In this document: piece by piece, positions 33,799 through 42,299 of the stretch
Position numbering within the stretch: position 1 is the first letter of the stretch
Layout of the letters: each line of letters opens with the position of its first letter
Origin: JBBROS01 sp965260935
GTDB lineage: Bacteria > Pseudomonadota > Alphaproteobacteria > Acetobacterales > Acetobacteraceae
Direction of reading: 5' to 3'
Length of the DNA stretch: 64,000 nucleotides
Assembly: GCA_965260935.1 (NCBI GenBank)
Contig: OZ253374.1
Coordinates: 1,240,001-1,304,000 of the forward strand
Position numbers and translations under genes: made by a program
The notes under the pieces: generated by a model
Databases searched by the model: none
The model's input: only the letters and a program-made list of their open reading frames with translations
Told to the model about the DNA's origin: nothing

Positions 33799-35614
33799 TG
33801 ATCCTCCACGGCTTTTGTGGTTCTCCCGCGCTTTGCGTGGATCATGCCACCATCAGAACGCGCCGTCGCAGCAGGTCGAAGCTGGCCCGCCCGTAGCTCT
33901 GCCCTTTCAGCAGCTTGAGCCGGTTGATCTGACCTTCGGCCTGGCCGCTGCTCCAGGGTTCGGTGAGGGCGGCGCGCACCGCGGCGCCGTCCTGCTCCAG
34001 CCCAGCGGCAAACGTCTCGACGGCGCCGATGCCGCTCGCGCGCGCCTCGGTGATCCAAGCGTCCAAGTCGGCCAGCGGCGCGACGGGGCGCGTGGGCTGT
34101 CCGGTGCCGCACCCGCGGACAAGGGCGGTGAACCGACGTGCGAGGGAGGCGACCTGGGCGGTCTCCTTGTCCTGCTCGGTTCGTCTGACGGCTGCGGCGT
34201 CCCAGGGCGAAAGCGCCGTGGCTGGGCGCACCAGCAGCCACGCAAGCTGCTTTGGTGAGGGCAGTGCCGGGCCAGGGCCAGACGCGGTGCCAAGCGCTGT
34301 GCTGGCCGGTGCGCCTGGCAGCCATTTCCGGGGCGTCCTGCGGGCCGGCCTCGTCCGGTTTTCGGCCACCCACTTCTGCACCATCTTGGGACCGTACGCG
34401 TAGCCACGGCTCTGCGCCTCGCGCCAGAGCGCCATGGCATCCTCGCAGCCTGCGACCATTCGCGCCTTCAAGTGGGCGATGAATGGGTCGAGGATGCTGC
34501 GCCCTGGCCGACGCACGGCCCGCTCGGGGAAGCTCTCGGAGTAGGCGTACTTGCGCACCGTCGCCCGCGCCAGACCGGTGGCGCGACTGATGGCGAGCAG
34601 GGCCTCGCCGGCCATGTGGCGCCGGCGCACGTCCTCATAGGCGGCAAGCCAACGGGCGCGGCTGTCAGCACCGGCAGCAACCTCGGTGTGGCTGGGGCGA
34701 AAGGCTTGGGTGCGCTGTCCCGGACAGCGCCCGTCGCCCCCGGGCGGCACCGGCAGGCGCCGCAGGCGGGCGTGGGCGCGGGCCAGCCAGCGCTCCAGCA
34801 TGTCTCGCACGTTCGCCAGCAAGTGCCAGCGGTCGGCGACCTGGATCGCCTTGGGCGCGCCGATAGCGGCGGCGCGGGCGTATTCCGTCGAGCGGTCGCG
34901 TGCCACTACCTCGATCCCGGGCCGCTGCCGCAGCCAGTCCGCGACCGTCGTGCTGGTGCGGTCGGGCAGCAGGTCAATCGCGCGCCGGCGCTCCAGGTCC
35001 ACCACGATCGTCCCGTAAGTGCGCCCCTTGCGGAGTGCCCAATCGTCCACGGCCACGACCCGCGGTGGTTCCGGCGCCAGCAATGGCAGCCCGCGGATGA
35101 GGCGCAGCACCGTGTCGGGGCTGGCCGGCATGGCCAGGTGGTTCAGCAGCCTTGCTGCCGCCTCGCCGCCCAGTGCCGCACCGACCTGGCCTTGCGCCTC
35201 GGCCAGTCTGGTGGTCCGGCGCGCATGGGGTGCGACCAGTTCCGGCAGACGCTCGGCAAAGGTGCGCCGGGCGCATTTAGCGTTGCGGCAGTAAAACCGT
35301 CTCGCCCGCAATCCGACATGGACCCGCCGCGCCATTGAGGGCAGGTCAGCCGGGTGCCGGCGATAGCGGCTATGCACGGCACGGCTCGCGCGCCCGCAGT
35401 CCGGGCAGCGGCCGCCAGGGCGGGTGCCATGGGCGGCAATATGAAGCAAGTTGGGGCCGTCCAGTGTGATCGTCTCGACGCGGCAGCCCGGCATGGGACA
35501 AAGCTCGTTCATGCCATGTTCTATGGACACGACGGCCGCTTGCCCCAAACGTCAGTGCGAAACCGCTACGATCCACGCAAAGCGCGGGAGAACCACAAAA
35601 GCCGTGGAGGATCA
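33799..35614 (-). mobile_element. ISL3 family element with perfect 45-bp inverted repeats
   Basis: The left end 33799-33843 (TGATCCTCCACGG...) and the right end 35570-35614 are exact reverse complements over 45 bp, longer than most IS ends. No 8-bp target duplication is evident (AATCGTC versus CGGCCAGC). The perfect ends and intact gene suggest recent arrival between iolG and the iat-like operon. The left repeat overlaps the transposase stop codon. Confidence 0.9.
33842..35512 (-). CDS. ISL3 family transposase
   Basis: The protein has 556 residues from ATG 35512 (MNELCPMPGCRVETITLDGP). The N-terminal zinc-binding region has CPDCGRASRAVHSRY and FYCRNAKCARRTFAERLPEL. The DDE core has VAVDDWALRKGRTYGTIVVD (first D), IEVVARDRSTEYARAA (second D) and the C-terminal SSGQAEGQINRLKLLKGQSY with the E. 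An HTH of the DUF/HTH_29 type lies in the middle (EALLAISRATGLARATVRKY). Full length and intact. Confidence 0.9.
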   Translation of the reverse strand: MNELCPMPGCRVETITLDGPNLLHIAAHGTRPGGRCPDCGRASRAVHSRYRRHPADLPSMARRVHVGLRARRFYCRNAKCARRTFAERLPELVAPHARRTTRLAEAQGQVGAALGGEAAARLLNHLAMPASPDTVLRLIRGLPLLAPEPPRVVAVDDWALRKGRTYGTIVVDLERRRAIDLLPDRTSTTVADWLRQRPGIEVVARDRSTEYARAAAIGAPKAIQVADRWHLLANVRDMLERWLARAHARLRRLPVPPGGDGRCPGQRTQAFRPSHTEVAAGADSRARWLAAYEDVRRRHMAGEALLAISRATGLARATVRKYAYSESFPERAVRRPGRSILDPFIAHLKARMVAGCEDAMALWREAQSRGYAYGPKMVQKWVAENRTRPARRTPRKWLPGAPASTALGTASGPGPALPSPKQLAWLLVRPATALSPWDAAAVRRTEQDKETAQVASLARRFTALVRGCGTGQPTRPVAPLADLDAWITEARASGIGAVETFAAGLEQDGAAVRAALTEPWSSGQAEGQINRLKLLKGQSYGRASFDLLRRRVLMVA

Positions 35615-35686
35615 CGGCCAGCCTGCTTGAAGCATTAGATGGCCCGGGGTTTTGCCCCAGTTATCGAAGGAAGAAGGAGATTCGGC

Positions 35687-36652
35687 TTAGCCTCGCCCCC
35701 GCCGTTTCTGGTTCAGGCTGTCTACTAGCACAGCTAAGAAAATGACCGCTCCCTGAATGAACTGCACCCAGAACGGCTGCACGTTCCAAAGCGTCAGCCC
35801 GTTGTTGATCAGCCCGATGATCAAAACACCCAGTAGCGTGCCCAGCATTGACCCCTTGCCGCCGAACAGCGAGGCGCCGCCAATCACCACTGCGGCAATC
35901 GCATTCAATTCAAGCCCCATGGCCGCGATCGGCTGCGCGCTGTCGAGCTGTCCAGCCAGCACTACGCCGCCCAATCCGGACAGCGCCCCGGCAATCACGT
36001 AAACCAGCGCCAATGTCCGCCCGACCGGCACCCCCGCCAGCCGCGCCGCCTCCCGGTTGCCACCTATCGCATACACTTCGGCCCCGAACACGGTCCGCGC
36101 CAGCACGATCCAGCCAATCAGCGTCACTCCGATCGTGATGAGTGCGGCGATTGGCATTGGGCCAAGATTGCCACCGCCTATCTCGTCAAATCCCTCCGGG
36201 AAACCAAACAGCGTGTTGCCCCCCGTTACGATGAACGCGAGCCCGCGCGCCATCGCCAGTACCGCCAATGTCACGATGAACGGCGTCATGCCTAGTATCG
36301 TCACCGCAAACGCATTGAACCCGCCGCATAGCGCGCCTAGCCCAATTCCGGCCGCCACCGACGGCGTGACTCCCCACCCGGCCTGCAACGCCAGTCCGCT
36401 CACGACGCCCGCGAGCGCCACCACCGAACCAGTCGAGAGATCGATCCCGCCCGTGACAATGATAAAGGTTTGCCCGACCGCCACGATCCCGATTAGCGAA
36501 CTGGCCAGCAGGATTGACAGCGCATTGGCCGTGGTCAGAAATTGCGGCGTCGTCGCCGCCAAGCCGGCGGTGATCGCCACGAATGCGATCACAATCGTCA
36601 GTTCGTTCAACGCCTGGCCGATAGACGCCAGCCCTCCCGACCGGAGGCTCAT
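35687..36652 (-). CDS. Inositol-type ABC transporter permease (IatP-like)
   Basis: A 321-residue RbsC/IatP-type permease (BPD_transp_2) with helices such as ELTIVIAFVAITAGLAAT, the motif VGQTFIIVTGGIDLSTGSVV, GALCGGFNAFAVTILGMTPF and the terminal AVVIGGASLFGGKGSMLGTL. ATG 36652 overlaps the ATPase stop (ATGA). Third gene of the operon SBP, double ATPase, permease, the order seen for ibpA-iatA-iatP. Proximity to iol genes supports inositol import. Confidence 0.85.
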   Translation of the reverse strand: MSLRSGGLASIGQALNELTIVIAFVAITAGLAATTPQFLTTANALSILLASSLIGIVAVGQTFIIVTGGIDLSTGSVVALAGVVSGLALQAGWGVTPSVAAGIGLGALCGGFNAFAVTILGMTPFIVTLAVLAMARGLAFIVTGGNTLFGFPEGFDEIGGGNLGPMPIAALITIGVTLIGWIVLARTVFGAEVYAIGGNREAARLAGVPVGRTLALVYVIAGALSGLGGVVLAGQLDSAQPIAAMGLELNAIAAVVIGGASLFGGKGSMLGTLLGVLIIGLINNGLTLWNVQPFWVQFIQGAVIFLAVLVDSLNQKRRGRG

Positions 36653-38160
36653 CCCAGGGCGGCGAGCGACATGATCCGTTCCTGGCTGAACGCTTCTCGT
36701 TCCACCTCTCCTGCGAGCCGGCCTGCGCGCATCACGAGGATGCGGTCGCATACCCCAAGCAATTCCAGCATATCCGACGATGCGATCACGATGGCCGTCC
36801 CCCGTCCTGCCAAGTCCCCAATCAACCGATACACCTCTACTTTCGCCCCCACGTCGATCCCCCGCGTCGGCTCATCGAGCAGGATCACGCGAGGTTCGAT
36901 CTGCAACGCCCGCGCCAGGACGACTTTCTGCTGATTGCCGCCTGACAGGCCTTGCACCGGCTGGGTAATCCCCGGCGTTCGAATCTGCAGCGCCTCCACG
37001 GCCCGCCGTGCGGCTACGCTCATTCGGTTGCGCGACATGAGCGTCCATAACCACGCGAACCGTTTCAACGTTGACAAGACAACGTTGTCCCGCAACGGGA
37101 ACGGCAGGATCAGTCCCTCTGCCTTGCGGTCCTCGGGCACGAATGCGATGCCCGCCGCCATGGCCCGGCGCGGTCTTGCCCGCTTGAGCGCCCTTCCTGC
37201 AACCCTAATTTCTCCTGTCGAGCGCGGAAGAGCTCCGTAAACCGCTTTCAGCACCTCCGTCCTTCCGGCCCCTATCAGCCCGCCCAACCCCACGATCTCG
37301 CCCGCCCGCACCGAGAACCCAACATCTCGGACCCGGCCCGGCACCGAAATCCCTTTCACCTCCAGCACGGGTCCGCCGATCGTCACCTCCGCCTTCGGGA
37401 ACATCGCCGTGATCGGGCGGTCCACCATCGCCTGAACCAGCGTGTCCCGCGTCCACTCCGCCGCCTGCCGAGTCGCGGCCGTCCGGCCGTCGCGCAGCAC
37501 TGCCACCCGGTCGCATGCAGCGAACACCTCCTCGAGGTGATGGCTGATGAACACGATGCCCACGCCCAAGGCCCGCAAGCCGCGGATCGTCTCGAACAGC
37601 ACCATGACTTCGCTTTCCGACAGCGCCGCTGTCGGTTCGTCCATCACGATCACCCGCGCCCGGCGGGATAGGGCACGGGCGATCTCCACCAACTGCCGTT
37701 CGCCGATGCCAAGGTCACGCACCTTGTGCCGTGGCATCAGATTGAGCCCGACACGCGCCAGCAACACCGCTGCCTCCTTGTCGCGAACCTGGCTTTTCAC
37801 GAGGCCGAAATGCCCATACGGCAAATGGCCCAGAAAGATATTGTCGGCGATCGACCGCTCCGGAACCAGGCTTAGCTCCTGATGGATGACCACGACCCCC
37901 GCATCCAGCGCATCCCGCGGACGCCGGGGTAGGAACGGCCGGCCGTCAAGCGCCATGCTGCCCTCGTCGGCGCGAACCACTCCGGCCAGCACCTTCATTA
38001 GCGTGCTCTTGCCCGCCCCGTTCTCCCCCACCAGCCCCAGAACCTCGCCGTGGGCCACTGTCAAGCTTACCTGGTCCAGCGCGCGGACGCCCGGAAACCG
38101 CTTCGAAATCCCCGTCATCTCGATCAGCGGCGTCAAGGCGGCCGTCCTACTTGCGGGCAA
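36649..38160 (-). CDS. Inositol-type ABC transporter ATP-binding protein, two ABC domains (IatA/RbsA-like)
   Basis: This 503-residue protein has duplicated ABC domains. Domain 1 has Walker A GLVGENGAGKSTLMKVLAG, signature LGIGERQLVEIARALS and Walker B VIVMDEPTAALSESEV. Domain 2 has the degenerate Walker A GLGGLIGAGRTEVLKAVYG (R in place of K), signature GLSGGNQQKVVLARAL and Walker B VILLDEPTRGIDVG. The degenerate second P-loop is normal in RbsA/MglA-type proteins. It overlaps the binding-protein gene by 14 bp and the permease by 4 bp. Confidence 0.9.
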   Translation of the reverse strand: MPASRTAALTPLIEMTGISKRFPGVRALDQVSLTVAHGEVLGLVGENGAGKSTLMKVLAGVVRADEGSMALDGRPFLPRRPRDALDAGVVVIHQELSLVPERSIADNIFLGHLPYGHFGLVKSQVRDKEAAVLLARVGLNLMPRHKVRDLGIGERQLVEIARALSRRARVIVMDEPTAALSESEVMVLFETIRGLRALGVGIVFISHHLEEVFAACDRVAVLRDGRTAATRQAAEWTRDTLVQAMVDRPITAMFPKAEVTIGGPVLEVKGISVPGRVRDVGFSVRAGEIVGLGGLIGAGRTEVLKAVYGALPRSTGEIRVAGRALKRARPRRAMAAGIAFVPEDRKAEGLILPFPLRDNVVLSTLKRFAWLWTLMSRNRMSVAARRAVEALQIRTPGITQPVQGLSGGNQQKVVLARALQIEPRVILLDEPTRGIDVGAKVEVYRLIGDLAGRGTAIVIASSDMLELLGVCDRILVMRAGRLAGEVEREAFSQERIMSLAALG

Positions 38161-39157
38161 TCTCCTCGCTCCACAGCCCGTATGCCTTTACTTCAGGACT
38201 ATCGATGTTCCGCTTGGTGATCAGCATGTGTGGCCAGAACTCATGTCTTGGGATGCTCTTGTCCCCGTGCAGGTATTTCTCCACGTAAGCGACCGATTGC
38301 GCCGCCATTTTCAGCGGATTCTGGGAGATGGTCGCGTCCATCTGCCCATCGCGGATTGCTGTCAGCGCCTGCGCCGTGCCGTCGATGCCAATGATGATGA
38401 TATGCGCCTTGTCACCGATCGGCTGGAACCGGTTAGCCTGCTTGATCGCGCGCATTGCGCCCACCGCGTTATCGTCGTTGCCGTTGAAAATCGCGTCGAT
38501 CTGGCTGTTGGCTGCCAGGAGCTGCGTCGTGATGTTGAACGCTTTTGCCGCATCAAAGTCCGCGGCCTGGCGAGCGATAAGCTTCAGCCCTGGATTTTCC
38601 TTCTGCAGCTTGGCGAACGCCTCCGAAAACCCTTTCTCCCGTGCATCCCCCGCTGTCGTTCCCAGCAGCCCCTGCAGGTCGATTACGTTGCCGCGGACTT
38701 CTCCGTATCGCTCCTTCATTTGCTTGGCGATGAACTGCGCGCCTTCCTCGCCTAGTGCCTCGTTGTTCGTCTCGATAAAGTTCACCTGACAATCCCCGCA
38801 CGACGCCCCGCGATCGAGCGTGAACACTGGAATGCCGCGGCTGTTCGCCCGCTTGACCACCGGCACGATCGCGTCTGCGTTGACCGGGTTGAGGATGAGC
38901 GCGGCCACTTTCTGGTTGATCAAGTCGAGCACCTGATTCGCTTGCGTTGCCGCATCTCCGTTGGCGCTGGTGTTGATTAGCTTAAGGTCCGAGTAATTCT
39001 TGATCCCGTTCTCAACCCCTCGCGTCATGCCCTGGAAAAATGGGTTGGCCAGCGTGGCGACGCTGTATCCGACCGTGTAGGTCTCCGCCCGTGCCTGACT
39101 GAGCATAATTGCTCCGCAGGCGAAAATAAAAACCATCCGCATCAACCGTCTGGCCAT
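38147..39157 (-). CDS. Periplasmic inositol/sugar-binding protein (IbpA/RbsB-like)
   Basis: The protein has 336 residues from ATG 39157 (GGGGAGT upstream). The signal peptide is MARRLMRMVFIFACGAIMLS, cleaved near SQARA. The type-I SBP fold shows TYTVGYSVATLANPFFQGMT, VAALILNPVNADAIVPVVKR, IPVFTLDRGASCGDCQVNFI and ETNNEALGEEGAQFIAKQM, then AIFNGNDDNAVGAMRAIKQA and IIGIDGTAQALTAIRDGQMD. It feeds the adjacent permease/ATPase. Inositol is the best guess from context; ribose-like sugars are the alternative. Confidence 0.85.
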   Translation of the reverse strand: MARRLMRMVFIFACGAIMLSQARAETYTVGYSVATLANPFFQGMTRGVENGIKNYSDLKLINTSANGDAATQANQVLDLINQKVAALILNPVNADAIVPVVKRANSRGIPVFTLDRGASCGDCQVNFIETNNEALGEEGAQFIAKQMKERYGEVRGNVIDLQGLLGTTAGDAREKGFSEAFAKLQKENPGLKLIARQAADFDAAKAFNITTQLLAANSQIDAIFNGNDDNAVGAMRAIKQANRFQPIGDKAHIIIIGIDGTAQALTAIRDGQMDATISQNPLKMAAQSVAYVEKYLHGDKSIPRHEFWPHMLITKRNIDSPEVKAYGLWSEEIARK

Positions 39158-39267
39158 AATACTCCCCTGTTCCAGGCCGCTTGATACGGCCACCTGTTTC
39201 GAACGAGACGCTATGGCCCGCACTGCCGAGCGTCAATGAGGCTTCGCGCCAGCAGGGTTCATGGATT

Positions 39268-39591
39268 AGGACCTGTTGAGAATTAACGCTCATCGTGAGT
39301 TGATCAGCGCGGAGCCCAGATGGATCATGGCGGCGAAGCTCGTGTCGGTCTTCTCGCTTCGCATGGCGATGCGCTTGAACTCCTTCAGCTTGCAAAAGAA
39401 GTTCTCGATCAAGTGCCGCCACTTGTAGACATCGCGGTCGATTTCGAGCGGCGCCGTGCGTCCCGGCATTTGCGAAATCACGATCCGGGCGCCGCGCGCG
39501 TTCAGCTCGTCGATGATCCAGTTGGCGTCGAACGTCTTGTCGGCGATGAACCCCTCGAACTCGATGCCCTCGATCAGCGGCGCAACACCGG
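39268..39591 (-). pseudogene. IS5 family (IS427-like) transposase, C-terminal remnant
   Basis: The minus-strand frame IEGIEFEGFIADKTFDANWI, IDELNARGARIVISQMPGRT and DVYKWRHLIENFFCKLKEFK is the second half (second D and E) of a short IS5-type transposase ending ALINSR at 39290. GGACCTGTTGAGAA near 39268 matches the IS427-type terminal repeat. It is truncated at 39591 by the end of an IS6 element. Confidence 0.75.
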
Positions 39592-40042
39592 TTCTGTTGC
39601 AATCTGCGGGATGGGGTAGAAAGTCTGGGGTAAGTTGATCGACGGACGTGATGGCGATGGGACAGGACGGAGCGTTCAAGGGCCGGCACTTCACCTCCGA
39701 GGTGATCCTGTGGGCGCTGCGGTGGTATCTGGCCTTCCCGATCAGCTATCGCGACCTCGCAGCCATGCTGTCGGACCGCGGCGTCGTCGTTGACCACACC
39801 ACCCTGTTCCGGTGGGTGCAGGTCTATGCCGCCGAGTTGGAACAGCGGGTGCGGCGTCATCTACGGCCCTGCACCGGGTCGTGGCGGGTGGACGAGACCT
39901 ACATCAAGGTCAAGGGTGTGTGGACCTACCTGTATCGCGCGGTCGACAGCTTGGGCCAGACGATCGACGTCCTGCTTTCGGCTCGGCGGGATGCAGTCGC
40001 GGCGAAGCGGTTCTTTCGTAAAACGCTGGCCCAGCCGCACAC
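39592..40042 (+). pseudogene. IS6 family transposase N-terminal remnant (copy c)
   Basis: GGTTCTGTTGCAAT at 39592 is an IS6-type left end. The frame from about 39648 (MMAMGQDGAFKGRHFTSEVI, LWALRWYLAFPISYRDLAAM, GVVVDHTTLFRWVQVYAAEL, WRVDETYIKVKGVWTYLYRA with the first D, RRDAVAAKRFFRKTLA) breaks off after QPHTEL, where an IS5 left end begins. The second D and E are missing. Confidence 0.8.
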
Positions 40043-40121
40043 GGAGCTTTGTTGCATGGACCCGTCCAGTGGCGTCCGGGACCAGCGCAGCGTAGGAGGC
40101 TTCGCCCTGACCTGACCTCGG

Positions 40122-41152
40122 ATGCCCACTTTGCCGTTCAAGCTGAACCAGGACCGCCGTCACCACATCCCCAAACAGAAGCGCCGGGTCACCAACACGG
40201 CCGCGTATGACGCCGCCCTACGCCAGCGCGGCAGCTTGACGATCTGATTCACCGACGACGCGATCGAGGGGTGGCGGGCGCAGCCACGCACAACCGCGGG
40301 CGGGCAGCCCTGGTACTCGCCTTTGGCGATCTTGACCGCACTCACGTTCCGGGCCTTGTTCCGCCTGGCGCTGCGCCAAACCGAAGGCCTGATCGGCTCA
40401 GTTGTCGGCCTGCTCGGGCTCGATCTGGCCGTGCCGGACCACTCGACCCTCTGCCGCCGGGCGGAGACGCTGGAGGTGCCGTGTCCGCGACCGCGCAGGG
40501 ATGGCGAGCCCCTGCACTTGCTGGTGGACAGCACGGGCCTGAAGCTCTGCGGAGCCGGCGAGTGGCTGACCGAGAAGCACGGCACGAAAACCCGCCGGTC
40601 CTGGCGCAAGCTGCACATCGGCTTGGACGCCGGCACCGGCCAGATCATCGCGGCAGCGCTGACCATGAAGGACGTCGACGACGGCGCCGAGGTCGGTGCC
40701 TTGCTCGACCAGGCGGCGGGACCCGTGTCCTCCTTTACCGGTGATGGCGCCTACGATCAGGAGGGCGTGTCCACTGCGGTCGCCGAGCGCCATCCTGAAG
40801 CGGCAACCATCATGCCGCCGCGTTCCACGGCCGTGCCGAGCGAGGTGGTCGAGACCGCGCCCACGCAGCGGGACCGCCATCTTCAGCACATCGCCGAGCA
40901 CGGACGAGCGGCTTGGCAGAAAGCCTCCGGCTACACGAAGCGGGCTCGCGCCGAGGCAGCAATCGGCAGGTTCAAGCAGGTGATCGGTGACGGGCGGAGC
41001 CGGTCAAGGTTCCGCGTGCACAGCACGTGGAATACCAGCGAAGGGTGCGCTCGCGCACCGACAGGCATCGGGCAACCGAGGTGGGCGTCGCCGTCCATGC
41101 CCTCAACCGCATGCTGGAGTTGGGACGCCCGGTCTCCGTCCGCATCGCCTGA
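40122..41152 (+). pseudogene. IS5 family transposase, nonsense plus palindromic insertion
   Basis: From ATG 40122 (MPTLPFKLNQDRRHHIPKQK) the frame meets TGA at the position of the tryptophan in SLTIWFTD. It continues through GGQPWYSPLAILTALTFRAL, DHSTLCRRAETLEVP, LVDSTGLKLCGAGEWL (first D), KLHIGLDAGTGQIIAAAL (second D) and ARAEAAIGRFKQVIGD (E). There a 53-bp REP-like repeat is inserted; the true C-terminus, EVGVAVHALNRMLELGRPVS, ends at 41152 in another frame. Pseudogene. Confidence 0.85.
40992..41045 (+). repeat. REP-like palindromic repeat, copy 5
   Basis: GGGCGGAGCCGGTCAAGG, inner stem TTCCGCGTGC / GCACGTGGAA with loop ACA, outer stem CCGGT / ACCAG, ending GCGAAGGG. It lies between FKQVIGD and the expected V-L/R-A-R-T-D-R of the IS5 transposase. 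The same GGGCGGAG head is seen in copy 2. Confidence 0.75.
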
Positions 41153-41204
41153 ACCTCAGACGGGACTGGGGCAACTGCACCTGTATCTCTGGTCCGTGCA
41201 ACAC

Positions 41205-41259
41205 GGCCGCCAGCGCGCCGGAGGTCAGGAACAAGGCGTCGCGCCGCGTCAGTCGCATG
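41205..41259 (-). pseudogene. N-terminal fragment of a Tat-exported protein
   Basis: From ATG 41259 with AAAGGAG upstream, the peptide MRLTRRDALFLTSGALAAVL has a twin-arginine motif (T-R-R-D-A-L-F) followed by a hydrophobic stretch. It is cut by the IS5 end after about 18 codons. Together with the truncated permease gene at 56.5 kb it may be part of a lost peptide-type ABC operon; that link is inference. Confidence 0.55.
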
Positions 41260-41340
41260 GAGGCTCCTTTGTAAGGGATCATTGTTGGACCGTGACGCTA
41301 GCATGCCCTGGTGCAGTGCACACAAGCGCGGCCGGTGTTC

Positions 41341-42147
41341 TCACTTCGTGAAGGCAAGTGCCACGCCGCAGGCTTGCGCCGCGGGCACGTGCAGGGTTCC
41401 GCCGTCCTCGTCGACGCTGACTCCGCCTTCCCGCAGCGCCGCCCGTGCGACGTCCACGGCGGCGAAGAACTCCAGCCCCACCATGCGGTCCTTGCCCGGC
41501 GGGATGCCGAGTGCCGCATGTGGCAGGAAACGCACCTCCGCCTTGTCAGTTGTCAGCACCAGCCCGTCCCCGTCCCTGCGGAACGCGTCGGGGCCGAACA
41601 GACGGCGGAACGGCTCCGCCCGCACTGCCGGGTCCGCGGCGGCCATCGTGAAGGCCTTAATTCCTGTGACCCCGTTCGGGTGCTGCTGCCATTCCGGGCG
41701 CCACACCAGTTCAGGTGTTCCATGGTGGCAAAAGAACACGCGAGCGTCGGGCACCGCGCCGATCAGGTTCACCACGCGGAACCGGGCGTCCTTTGCGCCG
41801 CCTGGTAGCTCCACCGGCCGGGAGAACTCGCGCGGTTCCTCCGCCGGCACCCCGGCGGCGCGGAGCGCTTCAGCGAATGCCGGGTTGGCCGGCGGCTTGA
41901 ACACTAAGCCGGACAAACCCGGCGGCGTAAGCAGCAGGTCCGGCCGCATGCTGCCGCGCCCGGGTTCAAAGCCGAGCAGCTCCAGGTAATCGTCACCGAA
42001 GATGGCTAAGTTGTTGCTGCTGCCCAGCGTGTGGTGGCCGCGCGGCGTAAGCATGAAGCCCAAGCGGCGGTAGCGCTCGACCGCGGCATCCAGCTCGCCT
42101 CCCACGTTAATGACGACGTGGTCGATGCGCGGTGCGAGCAGGGCCAT
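41341..42147 (-). CDS. VOC family protein (glyoxalase-like domain)
   Basis: This 268-residue protein has two betaalphabetabetabeta modules. PRIDHVVINVGGELDAAVER opens the first (metal-site His in DHVVI), followed by YRRLGFMLTPRGHHTLGSSN and LELLGFE. The second shows RFRVVNLIGAVPDARVFFCH and HHGTPELVWRPEWQQHPNGV. It resembles Glyoxalase_3/VOC proteins, metal-dependent lyases, isomerases or dioxygenases of unknown substrate. ATG 42147 is directly preceded by AGGACTCCTC. The gene downstream of it was truncated by IS5. Confidence 0.8.
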   Translation of the reverse strand: MALLAPRIDHVVINVGGELDAAVERYRRLGFMLTPRGHHTLGSSNNLAIFGDDYLELLGFEPGRGSMRPDLLLTPPGLSGLVFKPPANPAFAEALRAAGVPAEEPREFSRPVELPGGAKDARFRVVNLIGAVPDARVFFCHHGTPELVWRPEWQQHPNGVTGIKAFTMAAADPAVRAEPFRRLFGPDAFRRDGDGLVLTTDKAEVRFLPHAALGIPPGKDRMVGLEFFAAVDVARAALREGGVSVDEDGGTLHVPAAQACGVALAFTK

Positions 42148-42299
42148 GAGGAGTCCTTCGAGGTTTGAGGCGGCACCTGTAGCACCTCCTCCACATCTCC
42201 TTCCTTACTTGGAAGGGATGGAACGGAGCATTTGCCCGTCCACCAGACCTCGCAAGGCACTGTTACCTTGTTGGACTGAGATGGCGACGGGTTGCGATT

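Larger units (their letters stand above)
40044..41201 (+). mobile_element. IS5 family element (copy b)
   Basis: The left end GTTGCATGGACCCGTCC (about 40046) and the right end, whose complement reads GTTGCACGGACCAGAG (about 41201), are imperfect inverted repeats. The left leader is nearly identical to the remnant at 24.8 kb. The element cut an IS6 transposase on its left and a signal-peptide gene on its right, with no common flanking duplication, so it probably mediated a rearrangement. Confidence 0.75.

Noticed and set aside
40230..40260. TGA in the IS5 transposase as recoding or selenocysteine
   Set aside because: It replaces a tryptophan (TGG) conserved in sister copies; a point mutation in an already broken gene is simpler.
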